From Chlamydiales bacterium STE3 (GTDB lineage: Bacteria; Chlamydiota; Chlamydiia; Chlamydiales; Parachlamydiaceae): a stretch of 64,000 nucleotides of DNA. The notes under the pieces were generated by a model. It did not search any database. It was not told the DNA's origin and saw nothing but the letters and a program-made list of their open reading frames with translations. A program made the translations under genes and the position numbers. The stretch lies in NCBI GenBank assembly GCA_011125455.1, contig VKHO01000042.1, positions 1 through 64,000 of the forward strand. Direction: 5' to 3'. The stretch's first letter is position 1, and each line of letters starts with the position of its first letter. This document shows positions 16,613 to 26,446 of the stretch, one piece after another.

Positions 16613-17182
16613 TTAGTTTAAGGAGAGATCTTCCGGGATCATCGACAATGTAGCGTACTTGCCACCCATTTCTCTAAGGAGGGTTTGCCAAAGTTTTTCT
16701 GGAGGAATTTCAAAAATGTGTCGAGGGGTTGCGGGGCAAATAAACCAGTGGCCATCTAAAAACTCTCTTTCGAGCTGACCCGCCCCCCACCCAGCATAGC
16801 CGAAACAGAGGTAAATTTGCGGGCCATTTTCATCTACCAGAGAATCTTGAAGAAATTGCAGATCCCCTCCGAGATAAACTCCGTGAGTCACTTCGAGAGT
16901 TTGTTGAGGTATTTGATCAGAGGTATGTAAGAGCATCATTTGGTTGGTTTGTACAGGACCTCCTGCTCTAATCCCGACTTGGGAGTTAGTTAGCTGGTTG
17001 ATATTCAAAATTTCCTCTGGCAACTCTAGCTCTAGGCTTTTATTGATGACTAAACCAAAAGAGCCGTTAGGGTTATGCTCGCATACTAAAACTACGGAAC
17101 GAAAAAAGACTCCGTTCTCAATGTCCGGAGTGGCCACCATGAAAGTGCCTCTTTCGATTTGTGAGTAAGGTAATGATTCCAT
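16613..17182 (-). CDS. algH: YqgE/AlgH family protein
   Basis: A UPF0301 family member of about 189 residues with the conserved opening '[20 protein letters not shown]' and the '[11 protein letters not shown]' and '[16 protein letters not shown]' blocks. The biochemical role is unsettled; in Pseudomonas it affects alginate regulation. The ATG at 17182 is chosen because it follows GGGGAATAAG and lies 4 bp after the MCE gene stop; a GTG at 17197 would overlap that gene. It is the last gene of the lipid-transporter operon on this strand. Its 3' end is duplicated at 14971-15063. Confidence 0.9.
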   Translation of the reverse strand: MESLPYSQIERGTFMVATPDIENGVFFRSVVLVCEHNPNGSFGLVINKSLELELPEEILNINQLTNSQVGIRAGGPVQTNQMMLLHTSDQIPQQTLEVTHGVYLGGDLQFLQDSLVDENGPQIYLCFGYAGWGAGQLEREFLDGHWFICPATPRHIFEIPPEKLWQTLLREMGGKYATLSMIPEDLSLN

Positions 17183-17186
17183 CTTC

Positions 17187-18383
17187 TTATTCCCCACATA
17201 GTTCAGTTTTTTTTACATCTCTATCAACGACTTGCTGATTATACATTTGCAAGGAGTTTTCCATTGCTTTGACCCGGCGGATGAGCTCTGCGAATACCTT
17301 GCGGAATTCTTGATCTTCAAGAAAATCCTGGTCGCAACACTCTGTTTCTCCTAATACCATACAAATTCTTCCAAGGGAAGAGTTAATCTGGTTTACTTCT
17401 TCGCTAAAATAGTTACGGAATTCTTGAGGGCTGGAGAGCTTACTGAGGAGGTTGGCTCGGCGAGCACGTAAACGTTGCCACTGCTTATTATTTTGAAAAA
17501 GTAGGCCATATGTACTGATGTCATCAAATAAAGTCTCTCCTTTATTCAAAAGAGCATTAAGTTGCAAATAAAGATCGTCTCGCATGAAGAGACGTCCCAG
17601 GTTGCCTTCTCCAGATTGTACTTGCGCTGTGATCAGTTGGAGGTCGCTTGCCGATTTGTCAAACTTGGTTAAAACGTTGTTTGCTGTCTGAAGGGCATCA
17701 TCTACTTTGCGCCATGAGTGATTTGTTTTAGAGCTAACATCATGAAGGTTATTGAGAATGTCTTTAATTTTTTGAGGTTGGTTGAGAGAAGTTGTGATTT
17801 CACTCATGTTTTGCGAAATTTTGTCTAATTTTTCTAAAGTGTTGAGTTTGTTAATGTCGGTAAATGTAAATTTAATCGCATCTAGCGTGCCTTCAATTTT
17901 TTCCGTTACTTTTTTTAGCTCTTTTAATGTTTCTTCTACAGAGCCTGTTTCATTGGCATAAAGAACTTGCTGATTGACAAGATAGAGCTCTTGGCCAGGT
18001 TTTTTTGGTTCAGGAGAGATTTCTACTGAGCGCTCTCCCAGAAGGCCCGATGTTCTTAATAAAATCTGATCAGTGTTGTAGACCTTAACACTGGAATCTA
18101 CCTGAAGAGTTAATTCATAAAGATAAATGTAGCCGTCTTCACTTATTCGCTCTTGCACATTTGCATCTTGCGCTTCCTTAATTTCGATGACTTCACCAAC
18201 GGGTTTTCCGCCATATGTTACTCTTGTGCCAAGGGTAACTTTATCGATATCCGCAAAGCGGACGTGTAAAACCTGTCCTTCATCACCGACAGAAGGGTGC
18301 AAAAATAACAAAATAAAAATAACAATTGCAATTGCTGCAATGACAAAAAGTCCGATAAGTATATTTTTTGCTTGATCAGCCAT
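17187..18383 (-). CDS. mlaD: MCE-domain protein, MlaD-type lipid transporter subunit
   Basis: The 398-residue protein has one N-terminal membrane helix (about 7-28), then a single MCE domain ('[25 protein letters not shown]', roughly 43-125), followed by a long helical region. MlaD proteins form periplasmic hexameric rings that carry lipids between membranes. Here the C-terminal helical part is much longer than in E. coli MlaD and could form a needle or tube. It follows the ATPase gene by 16 bp in the order permease - ATPase - MCE protein. Confidence 0.88.
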   Translation of the reverse strand: MADQAKNILIGLFVIAAIAIVIFILLFLHPSVGDEGQVLHVRFADIDKVTLGTRVTYGGKPVGEVIEIKEAQDANVQERISEDGYIYLYELTLQVDSSVKVYNTDQILLRTSGLLGERSVEISPEPKKPGQELYLVNQQVLYANETGSVEETLKELKKVTEKIEGTLDAIKFTFTDINKLNTLEKLDKISQNMSEITTSLNQPQKIKDILNNLHDVSSKTNHSWRKVDDALQTANNVLTKFDKSASDLQLITAQVQSGEGNLGRLFMRDDLYLQLNALLNKGETLFDDISTYGLLFQNNKQWQRLRARRANLLSKLSSPQEFRNYFSEEVNQINSSLGRICMVLGETECCDQDFLEDQEFRKVFAELIRRVKAMENSLQMYNQQVVDRDVKKTELCGE

Positions 18384-18399
18384 GAGGTGAAACTACTCT

Positions 18400-19161
18400 T
18401 TAAATGTCTTTTTTTCCAAATAATTTGCCGTCAAAATAGGCATTTTCAAAGAAAGATTGAAGAAGAGGATCTTTAATCTTAAAAAATTCCTCTTTGGGAG
18501 CTACATGCACAATCTTTCCCTCATTATGAAACGCAATACGATCACCTACCTCTAACGCAGATTTAATATCATGGGTGACGATGATGCTTGTAGGGTGTAG
18601 CTCTCTTTGCGTTTGTTTAATTAAGTCATTAATTTGCATGGAAGTAATTGGATCTAATCCTGTGGTTGGTTCGTCATAAAGGACAATCTTCGGACGATAG
18701 ATGGCAAGTCTTGCTAAAGCTGCTCGCTTTCTCATTCCTCCAGAAAGCTCTGAAGGCATTTTTTCTTCTGTCCCTTCAAGGCCTACCATTTTTAGAGATT
18801 TCTTTACACGACTTTTTATTTCTTGAGGACTCAAATTCTTTTCGTGTTCTGTTAAATAAAAAGCGGTGTTTTCGCCAACGCTCATGGAATCAAAAAGAGC
18901 AGCCCCTTGAAAGAGCATACCCATTTCTTTTGTGATCTTAAATTTTTGATTTTGATTAAGTTTAGAGATATTGACCCCATTTACCTCGATAGATCCTTCA
19001 TCAGGTGTTTCAATGCCAATAATCTGTTTTAGCAAAACACTTTTTCCGACACCCGAGCGCCCTAAAATGACAAGTGTTTCGCCATCAAAAATATCTAAAT
19101 TAAGATCTTTTAAAACTTTCAGTTTTCCATAACTTTTCCATAAGCCTTTGATGCTGATCAT
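18400..19161 (-). CDS. mlaF: MlaF-type ABC transporter ATPase
   Basis: The protein of about 253 residues has Walker A 'GRSGVGKS' (34-41), signature 'LSGGM' (139-143) and 'LYDEPTTGLDP' (161-171). The 'LSGGMRKR' signature is typical of lipid-transport ATPases of the Mla/TGD family. The ATG at 19161 is preferred because AAGGAC lies just upstream and it falls 8 bp after the permease stop; an upstream start at 19191 would overlap the permease gene. It energises the MlaE permease at the inner membrane. Confidence 0.92.
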   Translation of the reverse strand: MISIKGLWKSYGKLKVLKDLNLDIFDGETLVILGRSGVGKSVLLKQIIGIETPDEGSIEVNGVNISKLNQNQKFKITKEMGMLFQGAALFDSMSVGENTAFYLTEHEKNLSPQEIKSRVKKSLKMVGLEGTEEKMPSELSGGMRKRAALARLAIYRPKIVLYDEPTTGLDPITSMQINDLIKQTQRELHPTSIIVTHDIKSALEVGDRIAFHNEGKIVHVAPKEEFFKIKDPLLQSFFENAYFDGKLFGKKDI

Positions 19162-19168
19162 AATGTCC

Positions 19169-19960
19169 TTAGGGTATCCACTGTTCAACAAAGCGATAGG
19201 AGGTATTTAAGCCAATAGTAATAAAGAAGTTACCGATGAGAATCACTGAGTAGCAGATCACCACACTGCTGGTTATGGCTCGACCAACGCCGGCAGCTCC
19301 CCCCCTTGTTGCCATGCCGCGATAACAGGAGATGGTCACAATGATAATGCCAAAGAGAAACGCCTTCACTAAGCCGCTGAAAAAGTCAAAAAAAGTGATG
19401 TGAATGGGGAGTGGATCTACAAAAGTACTTGGGGCCATTCCGTAAACATAAACGGCAACTATGTAGCCGCCTAAGATCCCCATAATACAGCTAAATACAG
19501 TGAGCAAAGGCATCATCAAAATGCCGGCAATAAAACGGGGAGCGACAAGAAAGCGCAGGGGATTCACGGCCATTGATCTTAATGCATCAATCTGTTCTGT
19601 CACACGCATCGTCCCCAGCTCAGCGCACATCGATGCGCCAACACGTCCGGTAATCATAAAGGCTGTAAGAACAGGCCCAAGCTCTACCATCATGGCTTTA
19701 GCGACCATAAGTCCTGTCGCAGAAGCAAGACCTTTGTCAGAAAGCTGAAAAAATGACTGTGCTGCTAAGACGCAGCCCGTTGAAAAGCCTGTGATAGCCA
19801 CAACAGAGAGTGACATCACGCCTATATCAAACATTTGATCACGAATAAGAGACCATGAAGGAGGGCGTTTAAGGGTGACCCAAACCACCTGAAAGATCAA
19901 AAGCGCATATTCGCCAAGAGCCATTAAAAATGTTGTAGTCATTCCAATAAAAAAATTCAC
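19169..19960 (-). CDS. mlaE: MlaE-type lipid ABC transporter permease
   Basis: The 263-residue membrane protein has the MlaE family core: 'ITGFSTGCVLAAQSFFQLSD', 'VTAFMITGRVGASMCAELGTMR' (approximate wording of 'VLTAFMITGRVGAS') and 'EQIDALRSMAVNPLRFLVAPR'. The last stretch is the elbow/coupling region of the family. It is the first gene of the mlaE-mlaF-mlaD-algH run. The listed start is GTG; an ATG at 19942 is also possible. It likely moves phospholipid between inner and outer membranes. Confidence 0.92.
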   Translation of the reverse strand: MNFFIGMTTTFLMALGEYALLIFQVVWVTLKRPPSWSLIRDQMFDIGVMSLSVVAITGFSTGCVLAAQSFFQLSDKGLASATGLMVAKAMMVELGPVLTAFMITGRVGASMCAELGTMRVTEQIDALRSMAVNPLRFLVAPRFIAGILMMPLLTVFSCIMGILGGYIVAVYVYGMAPSTFVDPLPIHITFFDFFSGLVKAFLFGIIIVTISCYRGMATRGGAAGVGRAITSSVVICYSVILIGNFFITIGLNTSYRFVEQWIP

Positions 19961-20059
19961 TATGGCACTTTGGGTTTTTTAAAAATTGCTTACTAAGTAG
20001 GATAAATAGCAAATCCGACATAAGAATGAAAAATATTTTAGGTCATGAACTAGCTAAAA

Positions 20060-20088
20060 ATGGAACATAATGCTCAGTTCTGTATAAT
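20060..20088 (+). promoter_or_regulatory. candidate extended -10 promoter of hemL
   Basis: TGTATAAT (the -10 at 20083-20088 with TG one base upstream) and a weak -35 ATGGAA (20060-20065) with 17-bp spacing lie about 80 bp before hemL. The -10 is perfect; the -35 is poor, which the extended -10 could offset. Confidence 0.4.
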
Positions 20089-20168
20089 CGTTGATCTTAG
20101 CCGACTAGTTCTTTCCGGTCAAAAAGTTTATTGCATTAAACTCTTGTAGAAACCTATGATGCCTACCT

Positions 20169-21455
20169 ATGCGACAAAAAACTCAAGAAATCTACCATCG
20201 TCTTAAACAAGTCATTCCCGGGGGAGTGAATTCACCAGTTCGAGCTTGCCTTGCTGTTAAGCAATTGCCGTTAATCATAGATCGTGCCGAGGCAGATTTA
20301 ATTTTTGATGTAGACGGGAAAAGCTATATTGATTTTTGTGGCTCCTGGGGGGCTCTTATCCATGGTCACGCGCACCCTGCCATCTTGGATGCTGCAGAAA
20401 AGCGTATGCGTAAGGGAACAAGTTTCGGGATTTCCACGGCCATCGAAGAACAGTTAGCACGCAAGGTTACCGAAATCGTGCCTTCTATTGAAAAGATTCG
20501 CTTTGTTTCTTCAGGTACCGAAGCAACCATGAGTGCTGTTCGATTGGCAAGAGGCTACACATCAAGAAGCGTGATTGTAAAATTTTCTGGAAATTACCAT
20601 GGGCATGCCGACCAGTTTTTAGTTCAAGCTGGTTCTGGGGTATTGGATCTATCGCCCACTTCAAGTTCAAAGGGAATTCCGGATGAGATGGTTAAGCACA
20701 CATTAAGCCTTCCCTTCAATGACCAAGAGGCTATCCAAAAGCTCTTCGACTCACAAGGAGATCAAATTGCCTGCGTCATCCTTGAGCCAGTGGCCGGTAA
20801 CATGGGGGTTATTCCTGCAACAGCTGAATTTATAGAATGTTTGAGGTCTCTTACAAGCAGGCATGGGGCTTTGCTCATTTTTGATGAAGTCATGACAGGT
20901 TTTAGGGTTGCCTTGAAAGGAGCTCAGGACCTTTATGACATACAACCTGATTTAACTTGCCTTGGAAAAATTGTTGGGGGCGGCTTTCCTGCTGCAGCAT
21001 TCGGTGGTAAAGCTGAGATCATGAATATGCTCGCTCCTCTTGGACCTGTTTATCAAGCAGGAACTCTTTCTGGAAATCCTGTTGCTATGGAAGCGGGTCT
21101 GCAAGCTTTACTTTTAGTGGAAGCCCCTTCATTTTATAAAGACTTACAAGCGAAAACAGATTTTTTGTTGAAACCAATTCAAGAAAAGATGGCGACCCTT
21201 ACAACACCTGCCTGTATTCAATCAGTTGGCTCTATGTTTACCTTGTTCTTTGGGTTAAGGAAAGTCAATCATTTAGAAGATACAAAAAAACTCAATAAAG
21301 AACTATTTGCACAATTCTTTAAATTTCTTCTTGAAAAAGGGGTTTATATTCCTCCTTTGCAATGTGAAGCTTGGTTTATTTCTATGGCCCATAGCGATGA
21401 GAATCTTTTAAAAACAAGAAATTATATCTTACAATTTCTTGATGATTTAGAATAA
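20169..21455 (+). CDS. hemL: glutamate-1-semialdehyde 2,1-aminomutase
   Basis: HemL converts glutamate-1-semialdehyde to 5-aminolevulinate, the entry to haem synthesis by the C5 route. The 428-residue PLP enzyme shows 'SSGTEATMSAVRLAR' (114-128), 'IFDEVMTGFRV' (237-247), and the Schiff-base lysine K267 in 'LGKIVGGGFPAAAFGG'. Length is typical. It is transcribed away from the Mla operon and followed 57 bp later by the NfeD operon. Confidence 0.95.
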   Translation: MRQKTQEIYHRLKQVIPGGVNSPVRACLAVKQLPLIIDRAEADLIFDVDGKSYIDFCGSWGALIHGHAHPAILDAAEKRMRKGTSFGISTAIEEQLARKVTEIVPSIEKIRFVSSGTEATMSAVRLARGYTSRSVIVKFSGNYHGHADQFLVQAGSGVLDLSPTSSSKGIPDEMVKHTLSLPFNDQEAIQKLFDSQGDQIACVILEPVAGNMGVIPATAEFIECLRSLTSRHGALLIFDEVMTGFRVALKGAQDLYDIQPDLTCLGKIVGGGFPAAAFGGKAEIMNMLAPLGPVYQAGTLSGNPVAMEAGLQALLLVEAPSFYKDLQAKTDFLLKPIQEKMATLTTPACIQSVGSMFTLFFGLRKVNHLEDTKKLNKELFAQFFKFLLEKGVYIPPLQCEAWFISMAHSDENLLKTRNYILQFLDDLE

Positions 21456-21512
21456 ATTTTTTACAGGTAGCTATTAACTAACGTACATTGTCAAAAAAAG
21501 GCTTTTACTTAG

Positions 21513-23717
21513 ATGACTTTTAGGTGGGTGCTATTGTTTCTTCTTTTCATCTATTCGGTGGAAGCAAAAGAAAATGTTTTTTGGTCATTAAAAGGGCATC
21601 TTGATCGAGAAGCCCTTACTACCTGGCAAGAGCAAGCCTATCTTTTAAGCCAAGAACCACCAAAAGTTTTAGCTATCGCCATAGAAAGCAGCTCTGCCGA
21701 TTTAAATGCGCTACTTGAGCTTGCCCAGTCTATTTATTCTCTAAAAGTCCAAAAAAAGGTTCACGTTGTCGTTTATATTAATGGCAAGGCCCTTGGTCCT
21801 TCAGCAATTCTTCCCTTTTTAGCAGATGAGATTTTCTCTTCCTTATCTGTAAGCTGGGGAGATATTCCTTTGAGTGCAGAAAATAAAATACCCACTAATA
21901 TCCTGAGCAATCAAGTGATTGGGTTGATTGCTGTTGATGCTCCTTTTCGCGACACATTGATTTTGCTGGCGAAGGCGATGATTGATCCCAATGTGATTGT
22001 AATCGATGATAAGGGATGGAAACTTAAAGAGGGGAGAGAAGAAGGTGGAAATACCCAGATCTCCGTGAGCAACCAAACGCTTGTCATTAACCAAACACAA
22101 ATGCAGAAACTGGGGTTAGTTAAAAGCGCTCTTGCATGGGAGGAATTCCAAAAAAACTATCCCTTCAAGAGCATTCTTCCAAGAGAAAAGGCTCCTGTTA
22201 ATCAACCCTTTCAAACACATATCACTTATAGTTTAGAGAAGAAAAATACCATTGGCAAAATTAAAATTGACGATCGCTCCAGTGGAATTAGCCAAGCGAC
22301 CTGGGTATATGTCAGAAATGCATTAGAATATTACAAAAAAAACCCTCCTATTTTTATTATTTTGGAGTTGAACACACCTGGAGGAGAAGTTTTTGCGGCT
22401 CAGAGAATTTCTGATGCACTAAAAGATTTTGACATACAGTATAATATCCCAGTCATTACGTTTATCAATAACTGGGCAATCTCTGCAGGGGCCATGCTCG
22501 CCTATTCCACCCGCTTTATTACTGTGACAAAAGATGCTAGCATGGGGGCAGCGGAACCTATTACACAGGATGCTTCGGGAGCAATGCAAACAGCTTCTGA
22601 AAAGGTTAATTCTGCTTTAAGAACAGATTTTGCTAATCGCGCAAAATTCTTTGGTCGCAATCCGGCTATTGCCGAAGCTATGGTGGATAAAGATGTTATT
22701 TTAGTACTGCGGCATGGCAAAGTGATAAGACTAGATGCGGAAAGCCAGATACGTACCTTAAGTCCAGATCCCGATGTTTTGATTAGTCCAAAAGGGAAGT
22801 TGCTCACTCTTAATGCGGAAGAATTAATTAATTACCATGTAGCAGATCTCTTATTGACTCCCAGGCAATTACCCCCTATTACTCCTACTGAAAGAGAAGC
22901 TGGTAAATGGGCTTTTAATAAAGAGCTATTAAGTGAAAATGCCTATTTAAGTGCTATTCCTAACGCTGAAGTGGACGAGTACATCATGGATTGGAAGACG
23001 CGTTTTTTCTCGTTTCTTGCAAGTCCTTTTGTCCAGTCGGCACTCTTCTTAGGCCTTATGCTAGGCTTTTATTTAGAAATAAATTCGCCGGGATTTGGCT
23101 TTCCTGGCGGTCTTGCTTTAATTTCGCTTGCGCTTATCATTCTGTCGAGCTTTTCTCAGGAACTCGCCAGCTGGTTTGAAGTTATTTTGTTGTTCTCAGG
23201 GCTAGCAATCGTTTTAACAGAAATTTTTATTTTGCCTAGCTTTGGCTTACTTGGATGTGTGGGAATTGCCCTATTTCTCATTGGACTTTTTAGCCTTATG
23301 CTACCTGGAATTGGCTCCATTAATTTTGAATATGATACGCAAACCTTCAATGCTGCCGGAGAAGCTTTCTTTACAAGGCTTGCTTGGCTTTCCGCTACAT
23401 TTGTTTTGGCTCTTATCCTAATGTATCTTCTGGCACGCTATTTTATGCCGACCTTTGGAGGCTTCCAGCGTTTTGTTTTAAAGGGACATGAGCAAGAAGC
23501 AAGTCAAGGTTATATTGCAGGATTAGGGGTAGAGAACTTGCCCAAAGTCGGCATCAAGGGGAAGGCTCTAACGCAGTTAAGACCGTCAGGAAAAATACTT
23601 GTAGGTCAAAATATTTACGATGCTTTAAGTACTGGTAGATATATTGATCAAGATGCAAGCATCATAGTCATTAGACTTGAAGGGAGTGTGATCGTGGTAA
23701 CAGAGGATATAAAATGA
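21513..23717 (+). CDS. NfeD-family membrane serine protease with duplicated protease-like domain
   Basis: The 734-residue protein starts with a signal peptide (1-18). Residues about 245-440 form a ClpP/SppA-like serine protease domain: 'LELNTPGGEVFAAQRI' and the nucleophile Ser324 in 'AISAGAMLAY'. An earlier part (about 50-210) looks like a degenerate copy, with 'YINGKALGPSAILPFLADEI' aligning to 'FINNWAISAGAMLAYSTRFI'. Several membrane helices follow (about 505-650), then a C-terminal OB-fold NfeD domain. NfeD proteases work with flotillin-like proteins in membranes. It overlaps the next nfeD gene by 4 bp (ATGA). Length is greater than usual because of the extra domain. Confidence 0.85.
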   Translation: MTFRWVLLFLLFIYSVEAKENVFWSLKGHLDREALTTWQEQAYLLSQEPPKVLAIAIESSSADLNALLELAQSIYSLKVQKKVHVVVYINGKALGPSAILPFLADEIFSSLSVSWGDIPLSAENKIPTNILSNQVIGLIAVDAPFRDTLILLAKAMIDPNVIVIDDKGWKLKEGREEGGNTQISVSNQTLVINQTQMQKLGLVKSALAWEEFQKNYPFKSILPREKAPVNQPFQTHITYSLEKKNTIGKIKIDDRSSGISQATWVYVRNALEYYKKNPPIFIILELNTPGGEVFAAQRISDALKDFDIQYNIPVITFINNWAISAGAMLAYSTRFITVTKDASMGAAEPITQDASGAMQTASEKVNSALRTDFANRAKFFGRNPAIAEAMVDKDVILVLRHGKVIRLDAESQIRTLSPDPDVLISPKGKLLTLNAEELINYHVADLLLTPRQLPPITPTEREAGKWAFNKELLSENAYLSAIPNAEVDEYIMDWKTRFFSFLASPFVQSALFLGLMLGFYLEINSPGFGFPGGLALISLALIILSSFSQELASWFEVILLFSGLAIVLTEIFILPSFGLLGCVGIALFLIGLFSLMLPGIGSINFEYDTQTFNAAGEAFFTRLAWLSATFVLALILMYLLARYFMPTFGGFQRFVLKGHEQEASQGYIAGLGVENLPKVGIKGKALTQLRPSGKILVGQNIYDALSTGRYIDQDASIIVIRLEGSVIVVTEDIK

Positions 23718-24196
23718 CTCCATTTGTCCTATTAGCGATAGGCCTTGTGTTAGTTCTTCTAGAGTTTTATCTTCCCGGTGCTGTCATGGGTACTGCTGGT
23801 GCACTCTTGATTCTAGCAAGCTTATTTTTAGCCGTTGTGCAGTTCCAAACCTCGTTTAGCATTATCCTGTTTTTTCTTCTTGCTGCAGTTGCTGTTATTG
23901 CTGTAATAAAATATGCGCTTTGGAAAATTCCAAGAAGCAATACAATTTACTCCGAAGCAGATCAGCAAGGGTATGTAGCTTCTACTTACGACGTTTCTGC
24001 AATTGGCAAAAAAGGGATTGTTTTTTCAGATTTAAAACCTGGGGGATACATTCTGATTGATGGCAAACAGGAGCAAGCGATTTCTGAGAGTGGTTACCTT
24101 TCTCAAGGAGAGGAAGTTGTTATTGTGCGCGGTGAAGGCGATAGCTTAATTGTTATGAAAGCAAAGGAAATATCTAAAGATTTAAGAGAGGTTTAA
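23714..24196 (+). CDS. short NfeD-like membrane protein
   Basis: The 160-residue protein has two or three membrane helices in the first 75 residues, then a small OB-fold NfeD domain ('GKKGIVFSDLKPGGYILIDG'). It lacks the protease domain. Such short NfeD proteins are commonly paired with flotillin genes and influence membrane organisation. It overlaps the upstream protease gene by 4 bp and its stop abuts the FloA start, so the genes are translationally linked. Confidence 0.85.
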   Translation: MTPFVLLAIGLVLVLLEFYLPGAVMGTAGALLILASLFLAVVQFQTSFSIILFFLLAAVAVIAVIKYALWKIPRSNTIYSEADQQGYVASTYDVSAIGKKGIVFSDLKPGGYILIDGKQEQAISESGYLSQGEEVVIVRGEGDSLIVMKAKEISKDLREV

Positions 24197-25207
24197 ATGG
24201 GAGTAATAGTTGGGCAAATAAATATTGGCATGGAATTTTATGTGCTGATTATTTTAGTCGCAATTTTAGCTTTGATAGCTTTAAGCATCATGGGTAAATT
24301 CATCAGTCTCTGGTTTCAGGCATTTGTTTCGGGCACGCCTATCCCACTCTTTAATATTATTGGGATGAGTCTTCGCAAAATTCCTCCAAGAATTATTGTC
24401 AATGCCCGTATTAATGCCTTTAAAGCTGGATTGAAGACAATTAGCGTTGAAGATCTTGAAACTCATTATTTAGCAGGCGGCCATGTGACTGAAGTTGTAC
24501 AAGCAATGATTGCTGCTGATAAAGCAAATATTCCATTGGACTGGCGCAGATCCACAGCGATTGACTTGGCAGGACGTGATTTACGTGAAGCTGTGCAAAC
24601 CTCCGTCTATCCTAAAGTGATCGATTGCCCAAGTCATGGAAGTTATATTACTGGGGTTGCTAAGGATGGTATTCAGATCAATGTGCGTGCCCGAGTTACT
24701 GTGAGAACAAATATTGCCCAGCTTGTAGGGGGAGCAACGGAAGAGACGATCATAGCACGTGTTGGTGAGGGAATTGTTAGCGCTATCGGAGGGTCAGAAA
24801 CGCATTTACAGGTTTTAGAGTCACCACAAAGAATTTCCAAGTTAGTTTTAGAAAAAGGGTTAGACTCCTCAACAGCCTTTTTGATCTTATCAATTGACAT
24901 TGTGGAGATGAATCTCGGTGAAAACATCGGAGCTAGGTTAAGAGCGGATAAAGCAGAATCTGACAAACGAATTGCTCAAGCAAAAGCTGAAGAAAGAAGG
25001 GCAATGGCCGTTGCTGCTGAGCAGGAAAATATCGCTAAAGTTAAAGACATGGAATCGGAATTAATTAAAGCGCAGGCTCAAATTCCTGCTGCGATTTCCG
25101 AAGCATTTAGAGGGGGGCATCTGGGTGTAATGGACTTTATGCGCTATGAAAACATTCGCTCGGATACCGACATGCGTCGATCGATTGCTAAACCTGAGGA
25201 AAAATAG
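24197..25207 (+). CDS. floA: flotillin-like protein FloA
   Basis: The 336-residue protein has one N-terminal hydrophobic segment (about 11-45) and a long SPFH-like region: '[19 protein letters not shown]', '[20 protein letters not shown]' and '[12 protein letters not shown]', then an Ala/Glu/Lys helical stretch '[19 protein letters not shown]'. These match the YqfA/FloA family that marks functional membrane microdomains. It lies directly between nfeD and an unknown gene, without gaps. Likely an inner-membrane scaffold. Confidence 0.92.
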   Translation: MGVIVGQINIGMEFYVLIILVAILALIALSIMGKFISLWFQAFVSGTPIPLFNIIGMSLRKIPPRIIVNARINAFKAGLKTISVEDLETHYLAGGHVTEVVQAMIAADKANIPLDWRRSTAIDLAGRDLREAVQTSVYPKVIDCPSHGSYITGVAKDGIQINVRARVTVRTNIAQLVGGATEETIIARVGEGIVSAIGGSETHLQVLESPQRISKLVLEKGLDSSTAFLILSIDIVEMNLGENIGARLRADKAESDKRIAQAKAEERRAMAVAAEQENIAKVKDMESELIKAQAQIPAAISEAFRGGHLGVMDFMRYENIRSDTDMRRSIAKPEEK

Positions 25208-25705
25208 ATGGGTATGGAAGAGCTAATCGGTTTTCTTATTAGCCTTGCTTCTCTTCTTTTTCTGGGGTTTAAAAAAATAAGAGGGAGCCAAAGCTCACAG
25301 GAGACTGATGATGAGGAGAGGGAGCAACAAGAAAGGCTAAAAAAATTTTTGAAGTCTTTGGATATTGAAATGGAGGAGGAGGCTGGAATGCCTAGTAGAT
25401 CCCTCCCTCCGTCCCCTCCAAAAAAGGCTAAAGAAATGAAGGTTTTACCGGTACAAAAACCCTATCAGTTTAGCTCTGATTTTGATCGCTATCAACAGCC
25501 CTTTACTGCTGAAAAGCAGTATTCTTCGCGAACTTTGCATTCTCAGCTTGAGGAAAAGCAGCTTCTCTATAAAAATGCGTCTGATGACTACCATATGATT
25601 CAGAGAAGTAAACCCTCAAAGGGTAAAAGGGTTCTTTCTTCCTTGAAATCCACAAAAGAGTTGGTTATACTCACTGAAATCTTAAATCGTCCCCAATTTT
25701 TTTAA
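25208..25705 (+). CDS. unknown protein of the NfeD-FloA operon
   Basis: I do not recognise this 165-residue protein. It begins with a short hydrophobic segment (about 5-22), followed by a very charged low-complexity stretch (Glu/Gln/Lys-rich, 25-60) and proline-rich runs. It ends with a helix 'STKELVILTEILNRPQFF', a pattern seen at the C-terminus of operon partners of floA in other bacteria. It follows floA with no gap and overlaps yggS by one base. Probably a membrane-associated accessory of the flotillin system (inference). Confidence 0.7.
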   Translation: MGMEELIGFLISLASLLFLGFKKIRGSQSSQETDDEEREQQERLKKFLKSLDIEMEEEAGMPSRSLPPSPPKKAKEMKVLPVQKPYQFSSDFDRYQQPFTAEKQYSSRTLHSQLEEKQLLYKNASDDYHMIQRSKPSKGKRVLSSLKSTKELVILTEILNRPQFF

Positions 25706-26397
25706 TGAGATTGATCGAAAATTACTTTAATATTTTGGAAAAAGTTAATGATACTGCTTCCAAATGTGGCCGGGAGCCTCGCGATATTCAAGTAATTTGC
25801 ATTTCAAAGAGACAACCGGTAGAGAAAATTCTTCGCCTCTATGATGCCGGATGTAGGAATTTTGGTGAAAACCGGGTTCCAGAAAGCCTTGAAAAACAAG
25901 CAGTGTCTCCTAAAGATATTCAGTGGCATTTCGTTGGAACTCTTCAAAAGAATAAAGTTTCTAAGGTTGTCGGTAAGTTTTCTTTAATTCATTCTGTAGA
26001 TTCCTTTGAATTGGCTCAGAAAATATCTGACATAAGCTGCCGTGAAGGTGTTGTGATACCTCTTTTGCTTCAGGTAAATACCTCAGGAGAACTTTCCAAG
26101 CATGGGTTATCAGAAGAGGCGTGGATTCGAGTCTTCGAGGATTTGCAACAGCTTTCCCACATTGAAATCCAGGGGCTGATGACGATGGCACCCCTAACAG
26201 AGAATCAATCCTTGATCCATCAAACTTTTTCCAGATTACGCATTTTTAAAGAGACATTATTACAACGAATCGATAATAAGAATAAATTTATGCACCTTTC
26301 AATGGGCATGTCCCACGATTATGCAATTGCAGTAGAAGAAGGGGCGACTCTATTAAGAATTGGTACATCCATTTTTGATGATCAATTATCCTCTTGA
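25705..26397 (+). CDS. yggS: YggS-family PLP homeostasis protein
   Basis: The 230-residue protein matches the YggS/PLPBP family, which binds pyridoxal phosphate without known catalysis and keeps PLP pools balanced. The PLP lysine is K35 in 'ICISKRQP'; 'FGENRVPE', 'WHFVGTLQKNK' and 'LSMGMSHDYAIAVEEGATLLRIG' are family signatures. Its ATG overlaps the stop of the previous gene (TAATG), so it is translationally coupled at the end of the NfeD-FloA operon. Confidence 0.93.
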   Translation: MRLIENYFNILEKVNDTASKCGREPRDIQVICISKRQPVEKILRLYDAGCRNFGENRVPESLEKQAVSPKDIQWHFVGTLQKNKVSKVVGKFSLIHSVDSFELAQKISDISCREGVVIPLLLQVNTSGELSKHGLSEEAWIRVFEDLQQLSHIEIQGLMTMAPLTENQSLIHQTFSRLRIFKETLLQRIDNKNKFMHLSMGMSHDYAIAVEEGATLLRIGTSIFDDQLSS

Positions 26398-26446
26398 CAG
26401 AGTAATAGGAAAAATTATTTAATTGTTGATTTACAACGAGTTAGAC

